Positions 9,661 through 19,558 are shown, counted from the stretch's first letter. The stretch is DNA of 64,000 nt from Streptobacillus notomytis (GCA_001612575.1 LJRV01000101.1:1-64000), one strand, 5' to 3'. Translations and numbers: made by a program. The notes: generated from the sequence alone by a model not told the origin.

Positions 9661-10356
9661 TTAATTTTCAAAGATATCTACAAGATTTCTTATTTTTGTT
9701 AATACTATTTCTTTCTTTTTCCATCTTTCTCCACCTATTCTAGATATTGAAGTTATCATACTATCTAACTCATCTCCTGCATATTCTACAAATCCTTTTT
9801 TGAAAGATTTTTGTATAAATAATAATAACTTATCTTCTTTTAATTTCTCTTCTTCAGCTAATTTAGCAATTTGTTTATTTTTTTCTTCCTTTGCAAAGTT
9901 ATAAAACAACTCAAGAACATCATCCATTTTTTTAAGATTAGATATTTCTGTATTATTTATAAAATCTATAATCAAAGCTTCTTTTGATCTTGTCCCAAGA
10001 CTTGATCTAATAACTCTAAGAACCTCAGACTTTAAACTTTCTACATCATTATTTTCTTTTGATTTTTCAAATATCAAAGCTAAAATATAGTCTAAATTTA
10101 TTTCATCTATTTTAAGTAAATCAATTTGTAATCCATCAACTTTATTTTCTTTATCTACCATACTTTCTTTAATATCAACATAGATACTTTTCATGTCTTG
10201 CATCAATCTTTCTGAAATTATATCTTCAAATTTTTCAAACTCATCAAAATTTTTTAAGATATTTTCTTCTTTTAATAATTCTCCAAAAAGCTCTACAAAT
10301 TCTTTCTTCTCTTTGTCTAATTTAATCTCTGTTGGTTCAGGAAATTTAGATGATAT
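9661..10356 (-). pseudogene. hsdR: 3' fragment of hsdR (type I restriction subunit)
   Basis: An open frame of about 231 codons with no plausible start encodes the C-terminal helical domain of a type I restriction HsdR subunit. Landmarks are FDEFEKFEDIISERLMQDMKS, then KVDGLQIDLLKIDEINLDYIL, RSSLGTRSKEALIIDFI and a C-terminal SISRIGGERWKKKE block. The helicase and nuclease parts are absent. The frame joins in phase, through one TAA, to the end of the GyrI-like gene, so this looks like a rearrangement scar. Together with the hsdM 5' fragment at 19.2-19.5 kb on the same strand, it appears to be the far end of a former hsdMSR operon. Confidence 0.75.
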
Positions 10357-10812
10357 TTAATTACAAATTTCTATATAACCTTTATAAACATCACCTGTTT
10401 CCTCATATTTAAATCCATTTATATAATCTTTATAACTCTTTTCTAAAATAATATTTACACTATTTTCATCTCCAAAAGTCTTTATAGCATCTTTTGTTGC
10501 TTTTTCTAAATCTCTTTTCAATTTATTTTTATCAAATTGTTCTCCAGAGTTTTTTCTCCAGATGCCTTCAAGTGGAAATACAGAAAAGTCTTTGTAAGAA
10601 GAATTATTTTTGTCTATATTCGTCTTTTTAAATAAAATTTTTATACCATATGCTAATGTAAACAATGCCGAAACTCTATCTGAAAAATCAGTTAAATTGG
10701 GATTGACTTCTCCATTTATCATAATGAATTTCTGATTAGGAACATCTATTATTTCCGCTTTTTGCTTCGCTCCATATAAATATTTTTCCTCTTTTTTCCA
10801 TTCATATTTCAT
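10357..10812 (-). CDS. GyrI-like small-molecule-binding protein, possibly truncated
   Basis: A 151-residue protein beginning MKYEWKKEEKYLYGAKQK with the GyrI-like/effector-binding core: VPNQKFIMINGEVNPN, RVSALFTLAYGIKI and FSVFPLEGIWR. Stand-alone members of this family are usually near 200 residues, so the C-terminal part is short and unusual; the reading frame ends where the hsdR fragment begins, and truncation by that junction is possible. Members commonly pair with YafY/WYL regulators, and a broken one lies directly upstream with matching palindromes before both genes. The ligand is unknown. Confidence 0.65.
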   Translation of the reverse strand: MKYEWKKEEKYLYGAKQKAEIIDVPNQKFIMINGEVNPNLTDFSDRVSALFTLAYGIKILFKKTNIDKNNSSYKDFSVFPLEGIWRKNSGEQFDKNKLKRDLEKATKDAIKTFGDENSVNIILEKSYKDYINGFKYEETGDVYKGYIEICN

Positions 10813-10860
10813 AGCAACATTCTCCTTTGTACTGATAAATATATTATATAAAAGTTAACT

Positions 10861-10875
10861 TGACATCATATGTCA
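10861..10875. promoter_or_regulatory. Putative operator of the GyrI-like gene
   Basis: TGACATCATATGTCA is a 15-base inverted repeat (TGACAT-CAT-ATGTCA) about 50 bases upstream of the GyrI-like start and overlapping the last codons of the regulator remnant. A similar site lies before the regulator itself at 11809-11825. Confidence 0.45.
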
Positions 10876-11769
10876 TATTTATATTTTTTATCCATAAAGT
10901 TTATTATGTTTTTAATTTTATCTCGAATTTCTTTCGGTTCTAACACCTCTGCCGCATCTCCATAGGAAAATATATAGTTATATAAATTGTAATCGTTGGA
11001 AAGTTCTACTGTAGCATATAAATTTCCATCTTCATCTTCTTAAATAGCACTGGAAACTTCATCATATACTCTAAAAACCATTTTTCTATCAAATTTTACT
11101 TTGACAAACACAATTTCAGCATACTCCATTTATTTTTTTAAAACGATATTATAAAAATCATCTTCAAAGGTATTTTGTGAAATTTCAAATTCTTTTATGC
11201 GTGATAGCTTAAAATATCTAAAATCATTTTTCGACAAACAAAATGCATACACATACCAATCCCATCCTTAAAAAAGGAGTCTTATTGGCTTTACTTCTCT
11301 GCTAGTTTCTTTTTTATTGATAGAAAAATATGTAAAACTAACAATATTTTTATTGATGATTGCTGATTTTATATCTTTAAATAATTCATCATAGGATTTA
11401 CTTCGTTGCTAATTTGTAAAATCGACTTCTATACAGTTAGTATTTTTCGTTTTAAATAAAGTGGTCAATTTTGTTAACAGTTCATTTTTGTACTCTTTAT
11501 TTGTCAGTTCCAAACCTTTTAAGGCCATCAAAATCTGTTCTTGATCGTTCTCAGAAAGAAATGAATTTTTCAACACAAAATCATCCGCTATTTCTTCCAC
11601 CACCTTTCAATTGGGTAGCATAGATGGGAATTACGGCACTGCTAAGGACATCAATATCTCTATAGATTGTCTTTATTGATACTTCATATTTTTTCGCAAG
11701 TTCATTTGCAGTTACTTTTCCTTTTTCCAGTACATAATACAAAATTTTAAACAATCTATTCTTTTTCAT
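10866..11769 (-). pseudogene. Broken HTH-WYL transcriptional regulator (YafY/DeoR type)
   Basis: The N-terminal winged helix (residues 1-50: LFKILYYVLEKGKVTANELA and VSIKTIYRDIDVL) is intact with a strong AGGAG site. A frameshift near 11590 (GGTGGTGGAAG) moves the reading to another frame, where the family-typical DDFVLKNSFLSENDQEQIL follows. That frame then meets in-frame stops near 11409 (TAG), 11265, 11131 and 11041 (TAA) before ending at 10866 in the WYL-type C-terminal region (DGNLYATVELSNDYNLYNYIFSYG, split across codons). At least five lesions make it non-functional. It would have controlled itself and the adjacent GyrI-like gene. Confidence 0.8.
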
Positions 11770-11794
11770 TATTTAACCACTCCTAGTAATTACT

Positions 11795-11825
11795 ATTATA
11801 CCACAAATATGACATTTTTGGTCAT
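11795..11825 (-). promoter_or_regulatory. Promoter and operator of the broken WYL regulator
   Basis: On the minus strand a TATAAT (11800-11795) is preceded by an inverted repeat, ATGACCAAAAATGTCAT (11825-11809), which covers the -35 position. The half-sites resemble those of the palindrome in front of the GyrI-like gene, which suggests one regulator for both. Confidence 0.45.
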
Positions 11826-11944
11826 GTTATAAATGTGTTTTAGATAAAATGCTGACATTAACTTCTATACTTGGTATAATTAAAATACAAACTCATATCT
11901 CGCTTAATGCTCGTTTTACAAATCATTCTTATGTAGCAAGCACA

Positions 11945-12039
11945 GTAAGTGTGTACACACTTACGAAAAATCGATGAAGCAGCCCCTCGTAGAGTTGCTT
12001 CTTTTTTTATCAATTTTAGTTTGTTAGGGAGTACCCTAA
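11945..12039 (+). other. Putative oriT of a mobilizable element
   Basis: Three structured repeats precede the mobC remnant: a perfect 20-base palindrome GTAAGTGTGTACACACTTAC (11945-11964); a GAAGCA...TGCTTC hairpin followed by seven T; and TTAGGG-AGTA-CCCTAA (12024-12039). Inverted repeats directly upstream of mobC and a relaxase are the standard position of an origin of transfer in Gram-positive-type integrative mobilizable elements. No nick site can be assigned from sequence alone. Confidence 0.5.
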
Positions 12040-12072
12040 GACTCCAAAGTTTATTAAAGGAAGTAACAGACA

Positions 12073-12411
12073 TGGCAAATAGAATTAGAAATGTTCAAAT
12101 TAAAATAAACTTAACAGAAGAAGAAAAATCACTTTTTGAAAAGAAAATGAAGATTGAAAAGTGTAAAATTATGAACCATTTTCTAAGAAAAGTAGTATCT
12201 GAATCAGATATTTATGTTGTCGATTTATAGCCATTTATGGAAATAAAGGGATTACTTTTTAGGTATGCAAGTAGTGTCAACCAAATTGCTAAACGAGTTA
12301 ATTCGACTGGTTTTATTTTATACAATTCCAAATTGAACATATATCAAAAAAAATATTGCAAATACATTCCATACTACTTGATAAAACTACCGATAAAAGA
12401 GATAAACTATA
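12073..12411 (+). pseudogene. mobC: Broken mobC (relaxosome accessory protein)
   Basis: The start MANRIRNVQIKINLTEEEK and the later segment ASSVNQIAKRVNSTG are the two signatures of plasmid MobC, a ribbon-helix-helix accessory protein that helps the relaxase at oriT. A TAG at 12228-12230 interrupts the frame in the middle and a frameshift follows near 12310, so the C-terminus is lost. An AAGGAAG site stands before the ATG. The family is typical of Firmicutes mobilizable elements, so this was probably acquired from outside the phylum. Confidence 0.75.
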
Positions 12412-12412
12412 A

Positions 12413-13543
12413 GTGGTAATCACAAAAATACATCCTATAAAATCAACTCTTAATCTTGCTATTGCCTATATAACAAATGAAGAAAAGACAGATGAAAAAA
12501 TATTGATAAGCACAAATAAGTGCTTTGCTTCTACTACCCATATAGATAAAGGTCATATCTATAATCATATCATCTTCAACAATATAAATATAATTAAAGA
12601 CAAGTGATAACAAGCTATCATCAAATTAGGTATCAAAGCTATAAATTTTGCAAAGAAAATAATCTATCTGTTATTGATGAGTTCTACGAAACTTATAGAA
12701 AGAAATATAAAACTAATGGTAAGTCATGGTATGAAAATGATCAATTTAAAAAAGGAATTTATTGGAAAAGCAGGCTTCAATTCGATATAGATAGAGCTAT
12801 TCAACAATCCAAAGATTGGTATAATTTTCTAAAGAAAATGGCTACCCTTGATTATGAAATCAAATATGAAAAGCACATTGCATTTAAGTACAAGGAAAAA
12901 GAAAGATTTACAAGAGCTAAGACTATCTGAGAAGATTATACTGAGGATAGATTAAAAAAACGTATCTTAAATAATGCTAATCAAAGAATCTATACTGTTA
13001 AAAAGTGTGTTGGAAATATTATAGATATTTCAAATAATGAAAAGGTAAAATCAAGCAAAGGCTATGAGTATTGGGCTACAAAACATAATTTGAAAACTGC
13101 AACCGATACTGTTCTTATGATGCAGTCTATATCCCAGCTTGATGAATACATTAAAGAAAGTGCATTAAAAAGACAAAATTTACAGAACAAAATCAAAGTT
13201 ATTGATAACAAAATTTCAACTCTATCAAATACAATAGAACAAGTTCATACCGTAAAAATGTATCATCAAATCTATTTGGAATATAAAAAAGATCCATCAG
13301 ATAAGACTTTTTTTGAAGAACATAAATCAGAAACAACACTCTATGAAAATGCTCTTTAAGACCTTAAAAAAATCTTACTCAAAACTTCCAAACTCCAAGG
13401 ATATTTTGAAAGAGCTTGATTCATTGTATGAAAAAAAGAATACCCTAATGCAAGAGTATTCTTCTGTAAAATCTGACATGAAAGAACTGTATCAAATCAG
13501 AAAAAACTATGAAAAATATATGGGTAAGGAGATGGAGAGATAG
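12413..13543 (+). pseudogene. Broken relaxase/mobilization protein
   Basis: Fragments of a MobP-type relaxase appear in order. First comes the N-terminal VITKIHPIKSTLNLAI...DEKILISTNKCF, joined by an internal deletion directly to THIDKGHIYNHIIFNN (the metal-binding HxxxHIxNH region). Then come YHQIRYQSYKFCKENNLSV and KTNGKSWYENDQFKKG, a TGA at 12928-12930 where a Gly codon is expected, the segment EDYTEDRLKKRI, and a frameshift near 13360 before the coiled-coil end. At least three lesions plus the deletion make it inactive. With the oriT and mobC it marks a dead mobilizable element. Confidence 0.8.
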
Positions 13544-13548
13544 CTTGA

Positions 13549-16137
13549 CTATGACTGTATTGAATCATACCAGTTTGTATAAATTAGCTTTCTCCTTTCA
13601 AACGCCTCTTTTCCTCCTTCCATAATATCAACAATTTTTTGATGAGTGCTAATGCAATCAATATTTCCGCAATCTACATTTATTTTTTCATCATATTCTG
13701 TGGAAATAACACTTTCTGAATCTCCCAATACAGGAATATTAGCATTGTGTGTTGCGAATATAAATTGAATAGAGCTCTTCTTTTTCTTAATAGTACTTAT
13801 CACTTCTTGATAGATAATCTGATTATCTAAATCGTCTTCTGGCTGATCAATAATAATTAAATCATTTTCTTCCTGAGTCAAAATAAACAATATCAGTGCG
13901 GATGCTCTTTGCCCAATCGAATGTTTCTCAAGTAATTTATCATGATAAATTATTTCCACTAAATCAGGACATTCTTCACGGATAAGATTACTATAATTTT
14001 CCTTAATTTTATTGTATACTTTGACAACTTCATTATCGGTCAAAATTCCACGAAGTCTTTTACTGTCCTCTAAAACGCAATCAATAATAATATCCGTAAA
14101 ATCTGAATATTGCTTTGAAATCTCAGTAATTTTATTATCAGTAAGACCTGTTCCTTTAAATTTAGTTTTAATATCTTGTTTGAATTTTTCTTTATCACCT
14201 CTAAAAAGAATTTTAATTTTAAGCTCTCCCTGGCTCTCATTTATCTTTCTTATTTCATTTTCATATTTATTAAAATCATAATTAAGCATTTCATTTCGCT
14301 TTCGAGCTAAGTCTCTTATTTCTGTAATTAAACTATTTCTCGAATTGTTTCGTTTAATAAACTTGTCAATATCAGCCAAAATTTTTTCGAGCTCAGAATT
14401 ATATTTAACATAGCTATCAGGGTCTAACTCTTCATCATTTATTTCACGCTTAATATTTGCAAATTCTTCTTTTAGAGAATCAATTTCATTTTCCAGTTCA
14501 ATCCTCAGTTCTTTTAACTTCAATTCTTTTGTCGAAATATTTTCGATTTCACAATTAATTTTTTCAAAGGATTCAAAAATATCTTTTAAAATCAACTCAA
14601 TCTTTTGAAATAACTCTGTATTATATTCACTTTTATAGTCCGATATACCGAATTCAGTCTTATCTATTTCTTTATATGTCGCTGATAACTTTTCATACGT
14701 AGTTTTTACATTATCAAGTAATGTTTTAATCGTTGATGCATCTTTAGTATATGATGTTTGTTTTTTAAGTTTTTCAGCAATTCCTTTTTCTTCAAAAACC
14801 TTAAGTCTATGCTCCAAATCTTGTTGAGTGGTCTTAAGTTCTTTTATTTTTTCAGGTATAGTTTCCAGTTGCAAGAATTCTTTTATTGAATTTTCAAGAC
14901 TATTTAAATTTTCCTCTTTTAAGTCTAGATCATATTTTATTTTTCCACCTACTAATTTCTGCAATAACTCAAAAGCATATCCACTTTTTGTAAAAGATAA
15001 ATCCTTTTGACCAAAGTATAATGGATTATTTATTAAAGAATTTATTGATATTCCTACATGCTTTCTATAACTGTCTATAACATAAGGTTGTTCTCCCATA
15101 AGCCTTTTTACTTCATACTTTTCCCCATATTCGTCAATAACTTCTAAAGATATTTCTCCACCAGAACCTAATGTGTTTTTTACCAAATCGTTTTTATAAT
15201 CACTATCTATATCTGCATTAAGATTCAATGCATATCTAATTGTCTCTAAAATCGATGATTTTCCACTCCCTCTAATCCCAATTAAAGAATTCAGTCCATT
15301 TGAAAATGGTATTTTAACGGAATCCAATCTACCACCCTTAAATGATGCCGACTTAATATATCCATGATTACAAATAGGCAAGTCCCTCAAAACTCTACTC
15401 TCATAATCTTGTAAAGCAAACTTTACCGCTGCGAATGAATATTCGCCAATCTTAATAAAAGAAGTTTCTCCTTTTCCTATCTCATCAATATTTTTAGGAT
15501 CTGATCCTTCTACAAATGCAACTTCATAACCAAACCAATTTTTTATTTTGGATTTATTGTCAAAAGTTCTAAGTTTCTGTAATCCAAGCACTCTTTTTTT
15601 AAATTTATGATTTTTTGCTAAAGAACTTAATCTACCACCACCACATTCTTCAATAAGTCCACTTCTCTGTTCAATATGTGCAAATACAATAAAATAGTCT
15701 TTGTTAAGCTTTTCCAGTTCTACTAGTAGGGTATTTATATCAAAATTACAGCATGTGTTTTCATTTTCACGATTACTAATTCCTTGAAAAGCGGCAGTCA
15801 AAAAACTGTCAATATGGTTTTCTCCATTTTTAATCCAGTCTTCCGGATTAAATACTATAAGTGTATGAACACCATTTTTACCATCTTTAACTGATAACTC
15901 CACTCCTGGCAAAATGAAAATATCTTTTTTATTTGCTGCTTTTTTCAAAGCTTTATATTCTTGCAAGTCAAATTTATTATGATTAGTTATTACTCCAATC
16001 TTTATCTTTTCACTTTCCAGTTTATTTACATAATCGCTAATAAATGAGTTGTCTTTACCTGTATATTTAAATTCTTTGTCTTTCCTTGTATGCAGATGAA
16101 AATCACATCTTATCCATTCACAACCATTATCAAACAT
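13549..16137 (-). CDS. TrlF-family PHP-domain/SMC-like ATPase
   Basis: An intact 862-residue protein. Residues 1-230 form a PHP phosphoesterase domain (DFHLHTRKD, TNHNK, PGVELSV, FAHIEQRSG). After about residue 255 comes an SMC/RecN-type ATPase head: Walker A GIRGSGKSS, a long charged coiled coil (roughly 395-650), signature-like SIGQRASALILFIL, Walker B LIIIDQPEDDLDN and an H-loop FATHNANIP. This is the layout of TrlF-family AAA-like ATPases, which occur in mobile and defence islands. It is the only long undamaged gene among wrecks here, which suggests selection. A nucleic-acid-directed anti-phage role is inference. Confidence 0.85.
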   Translation of the reverse strand: MFDNGCEWIRCDFHLHTRKDKEFKYTGKDNSFISDYVNKLESEKIKIGVITNHNKFDLQEYKALKKAANKKDIFILPGVELSVKDGKNGVHTLIVFNPEDWIKNGENHIDSFLTAAFQGISNRENENTCCNFDINTLLVELEKLNKDYFIVFAHIEQRSGLIEECGGGRLSSLAKNHKFKKRVLGLQKLRTFDNKSKIKNWFGYEVAFVEGSDPKNIDEIGKGETSFIKIGEYSFAAVKFALQDYESRVLRDLPICNHGYIKSASFKGGRLDSVKIPFSNGLNSLIGIRGSGKSSILETIRYALNLNADIDSDYKNDLVKNTLGSGGEISLEVIDEYGEKYEVKRLMGEQPYVIDSYRKHVGISINSLINNPLYFGQKDLSFTKSGYAFELLQKLVGGKIKYDLDLKEENLNSLENSIKEFLQLETIPEKIKELKTTQQDLEHRLKVFEEKGIAEKLKKQTSYTKDASTIKTLLDNVKTTYEKLSATYKEIDKTEFGISDYKSEYNTELFQKIELILKDIFESFEKINCEIENISTKELKLKELRIELENEIDSLKEEFANIKREINDEELDPDSYVKYNSELEKILADIDKFIKRNNSRNSLITEIRDLARKRNEMLNYDFNKYENEIRKINESQGELKIKILFRGDKEKFKQDIKTKFKGTGLTDNKITEISKQYSDFTDIIIDCVLEDSKRLRGILTDNEVVKVYNKIKENYSNLIREECPDLVEIIYHDKLLEKHSIGQRASALILFILTQEENDLIIIDQPEDDLDNQIIYQEVISTIKKKKSSIQFIFATHNANIPVLGDSESVISTEYDEKINVDCGNIDCISTHQKIVDIMEGGKEAFERRKLIYTNWYDSIQS

Positions 16138-16172
16138 AATTCAAATCACCTCTTTTTCAAAAATAATAAATT

Positions 16173-16688
16173 CTAAATTTTAGGCACAACAGAATGGTTA
16201 TCTATCACATCTTTAGTTATATTCCATCTGGCAACCTTAATTTTTTTAATTCTTTTTCCGCTTCCATATTCAAGAAGATCTTCCCTATTTAAATTATTTA
16301 AAACTTTTTTCAAGCTACCTAAACCACCAGAAGATAATAAATACGCTTCCTCAGGATTGCAAAGTTTACAATATATCAATAATTGCTCTAAATTTTGAAG
16401 ATTTAAAGCTGTCTTTTTCGCTTCAATAAGATAGATTTAAACTCTATCTTTCCATCTTACAATTCCTAAAACATCAATTTCAATTTTCAATCCAACGACT
16501 TGCGGATAATATTGTACTACATCATATTTATCTAAAATTGAATCCAAATATACAGAATGACAATCTAACACAAATACTTCGCATCTTTTATTTTTAAACT
16601 TGTCTTTAAGGTATGTATCTAACCATCTGCACATACTAGGATATAGCTCAAATTCACTTCTTACACTATTTGCCATATCCCAACTCAT
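16173..16688 (-). pseudogene. PD-(D/E)XK nuclease-like gene with in-frame stop
   Basis: One reading frame of 172 codons interrupted by a TAA at 16437-16439. Across the stop the sequence reads GLKIEIDVLGIV...IYLIEAKKTALN, which fits the E-x-D...E-x-K core of the PD-(D/E)XK nuclease fold, followed by a helical LQNLEQLLIYCKL segment. The gene starts inside the end of its upstream neighbour (23-base overlap). It is adjacent to methyltransferase remnants, so a restriction endonuclease is the likely origin. The stop falls between the two catalytic motifs and would abolish activity unless read through. Confidence 0.6.
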
Positions 16689-17544
16689 TTGCTAATTGAG
16701 TCCATGAATCAAAATGCTTACCTCTTATTTTTTCAGGCAAGCTATCATCATTTTCCATAGGATGAATAGGCTTATTTCTTAATCTAACAGGTTTTTCCCA
16801 GTAAAATTGATAAGTTTTATTTTCGTCTAAATAGTCAAGCAGTTCTTCGGCATATCTTTCTAACGCCCTTTGCTTATGAACAATATTAAATCCAATAGGT
16901 AAAAATTCATTTGCCCATATCTTTATTTGATGTTCCTTTTTCCAATAATTAGGTTTTCCTTCGTTATATTTTTTTAAATTAGAATCTCTAAAATTCGGAT
17001 GTCCAAAATCTATTATTTGCACTGGTATATATAATGTTTTCAACATATTAGCTCTATCTATAACAAATTGCCAATTACCTGGAATCTCAATATATACTCT
17101 ATGGCAACCATCTTGTACAAATGCAATATTACTTTTCCTAATGTATTCTATTAAATCTGCCATTTCTCTAAGTAACTCTTTCTTTTCGTCAGTAGACATA
17201 TTAAATAGTTCATCATTCATTGTCATTATTGAGTGATGAATTCCATTTCCAATAAATCTTAAAATTTCCCTCATTGTATAATCTTAATTAGGCTTTGTAA
17301 AAGACACACTTGTTACACTTTTTGTTTGTGAAATAGGCAAGGAATGTCCTAAAAGTGGTTCGATAACATTTCTAATATCAGCTAAACTACTTTTTACATA
17401 TACCGAAACTTCTAGCCCTTCATCATCTCTTAAATTCTTGTGTGGTATTTCTATCGTAATCGTAGTACTATTCACATCTCTTTGCACTTCTCCGTTTCCT
17501 AATATCATACCTACTAAATAAGCCATTTGATTATTCATTTTCAA
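16666..17544 (-). pseudogene. LAGLIDADG-like restriction-island protein with in-frame stop
   Basis: A single frame of about 292 codons broken by TAA at 17284-17286. The first 86 residues start MNNQMAYLVGMILGNGEVQRD and continue TTITIEIPHKNL, a pattern resembling a LAGLIDADG-type repeat (LVGMILGNGE). The rest (IGNGIHHSIMTMNDELFNMS, then a Trp- and charge-rich second half) I do not recognise. It lies between a C5 methyltransferase remnant and the PD-(D/E)XK remnant, overlapping the latter, so it probably belonged to the same restriction-modification operon. The LAGLIDADG call is tentative. Confidence 0.45.
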
Positions 17545-17573
17545 TTACCTCACTCTCATTATTGACTAAATTT

Positions 17574-18602
17574 TCATATAGTATGATCAGCAATAGCTTT
17601 TGCAATACATAGTGGCACTGCATTACCAATTTGTGTTCTAATATCAACTCTATTACCATAGAAAATAAATCTATCATCAAATGACTGAATTCGGGCAGCT
17701 TCTCTAGATGTAATAGAACAATTTAAAAACGGATGATTATTCGTACCATTTGATGTAGCATCAAATCTTGTGTCTATAGTCGGAGATGGCTCATCCCAAT
17801 TCAATCTCCCCCATGTTGAATTAAATTTTTGCTTTCCTAAAAGATTTTCGGGCAAATATTCTTTACCTTTTTCTGGTGGTATCATGCTAAGCTTATGAAT
17901 TGCAATTTCAGAATGGTTAGAAGCCTTATGATTGTATAACTTAGCACTATCTTTTCTCATGAGCTTTTGATACTCTGTTTTTGCTTCAGTAATATAATTT
18001 TTTCAAAATCGCCTTCATTTGAATTTAAATATGATAAATCTTCGATAGCATCTCAAACTGTTGGATCTGGCAAATAAATTACTTTATTTTTGCTACACAG
18101 AAATATAACTCTCTCCCTATTTTGTGGAACTCCATAGTCACTTGCTCTAACTATACCTACACTAACTTCATAACCTAATTTTTTTATCTCACTTATAATG
18201 ATGTAGACATTAAACTCTTTACATTTTCTATTACAAAAACTAGAGGCTTAAGTTCCTGAACCAAATACAGATATTCTATAAACAAAAAATTTCTAGGCTC
18301 ATCTAAACCCAATTTTTTGCCCTTTAAAGAAAATCTCTGGCATGGAGGTCCGCCAATGATAATATTTACTTTATTCTTCTTGGAGAAATTTATTATCTTT
18401 TACTTAATTTCCTTATCTTGTATATCTCCAATAATCAATTCTGACTCATGAATATTTTGTCCGAATGTCTGTGCTAACTTATCATTAATATCTAGTGCCA
18501 CCTTTGTTATGAAATGACTATTTTTATGTATTCCATAAGACATTCCTCCTGCACCACAAAATAAGTATTCTAAATTCCATTTTTTCGTCTCGCTTTCGTC
18601 TT
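17574..18602 (-). pseudogene. Broken C5-cytosine DNA methyltransferase
   Basis: Successive fragments cover a whole cytosine-5 methyltransferase: motif I LEYLFCGAGGMSYGIH near 18560, the catalytic GGPPCQRFSLKGKK, ENVKSL, QNRERVIFLCS, then an open C-terminal part (17574-17960) with SPTIDTRF, REAARIQSFDDRFIFYGN and IGNAVPLCIA. Several in-frame TAA/TAG codons (for example after DIQDKEIK and before DAIEDL) and at least one frameshift separate them. The enzyme would have protected DNA from the neighbouring nuclease. Its N-terminus is fused in phase to the end of an adenine methyltransferase remnant. Confidence 0.85.
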
Positions 18603-19220
18603 TTAATCAATATATGTAAGAGGTAACACCCATTATTCCATAATAATCCATTGGTATTTCTAAAACTCTACATACATAAACTGCATCAAAATTATCATAC
18701 TTTGGATAGTTTTATTCTTTGAAGTTATGAGTTAAAACTAGTTTTTAGCCTCTATCATTGAAAACCTCTAAATTCGTCAGCCACATTGCATTTCCTAAGC
18801 TTCTCCATTTTTGTCCAAATTCATCTACCCAAAATCTTGTTTTCCTAGGTTCTGTATCATCTGAAACTCTAAATGCCATATCTCCAAAATGATATCCCGC
18901 ACGAGCCTTATTATTCTTTATATAAGGAAAAATTTCTTTATATGTTATTGCGTTCTGATTAATAATCAGTAAATATTGTTTGTCATATTTTGTGATTAAT
19001 GAAAATAATTCTGTAAACTTCGAAAAAGGTGGATTAGTTACAACGATATCAAATTCGATTAAATAATCTGTACATTCTTTACTTTTAAAATCACCATCTC
19101 CAATTAACTTTTTAATATTCCCATTACTATTTAAAGTTTCAAATATCTTGTCATTATTTAAATCACCATCAGTAAAATATGGCATTTTATCAAAAGCATT
19201 ATCAAGTCTTGTCCTTCTCT
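18603..19220 (-). pseudogene. Broken EcoRI-family adenine methyltransferase
   Basis: The longest open piece (18745-19185) carries GDGDFKSKECTDYL and the N6-adenine motif IV as FDIVVTNPPFSKF, then LLIINQNAITYKEIFPYI and SLGNAMWLTNLEV, a match to the EcoRI modification methylase family. Past two stop codons the family-typical YPKYDNFDAVYV and IPMDYYGIMGV follow. The 5' side is open without a start and joins the hsdM fragment through a frameshift near 19210. The normal 3' end is missing. It is a truncated relic. Confidence 0.8.
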
Positions 19221-19459
19221 AAAAATTTATTTGCTTCTTCATCTGTTATATTTGTATAGTCAAATTCTTTATTCCCTGCTTCATGTTCTGCTATATTAAA
19301 AAATTCTGTTATATTTTCAGATATAAATCTATAAAATAATATTCCTAGGATATATTGTTTAAAATCCCAGCCATCTACTGCCCCTCTTATCTCATCTGCT
19401 ATTGACCATATCTTTCTATGTAGTTATACTCTTTGGATCGTTTCATTATTTATAGACAT
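19202..19459 (-). pseudogene. hsdM: 5' fragment of hsdM (type I methyltransferase)
   Basis: An ATG at 19459 starts a frame reading NNETIQRV, a TAA stop, then LHRKIWSIADEIRGAVDGWD, FKQYILGILFYRFISENI and FDYTNITDEEANKFLEKD. This is the highly conserved N-terminus of HsdM. Only about 80 codons remain before a frameshift and the adenine methyltransferase remnant. The catalytic domain is gone. As the 5' end of the operon whose 3' end seems to be the hsdR fragment at 9.7-10.4 kb, it defines the right border of the island. Confidence 0.8.
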
Positions 19460-19558
19460 ATATTTATCTCTCTTTTTTATGTTTTATTTATAATCTAAAT
19501 AATTATATCACACAAATATTTCTAATAACAAGATTTAGTAGATTTGTTAATTAAAAAT

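Noticed and set aside
10866..19459. Stop-codon reassignment explaining the many in-frame stops
   Set aside because: TAA, TAG and TGA all occur inside damaged genes, frameshifts accompany them, and chromosomal genes on both sides use all codons normally; decay is the simpler reading.
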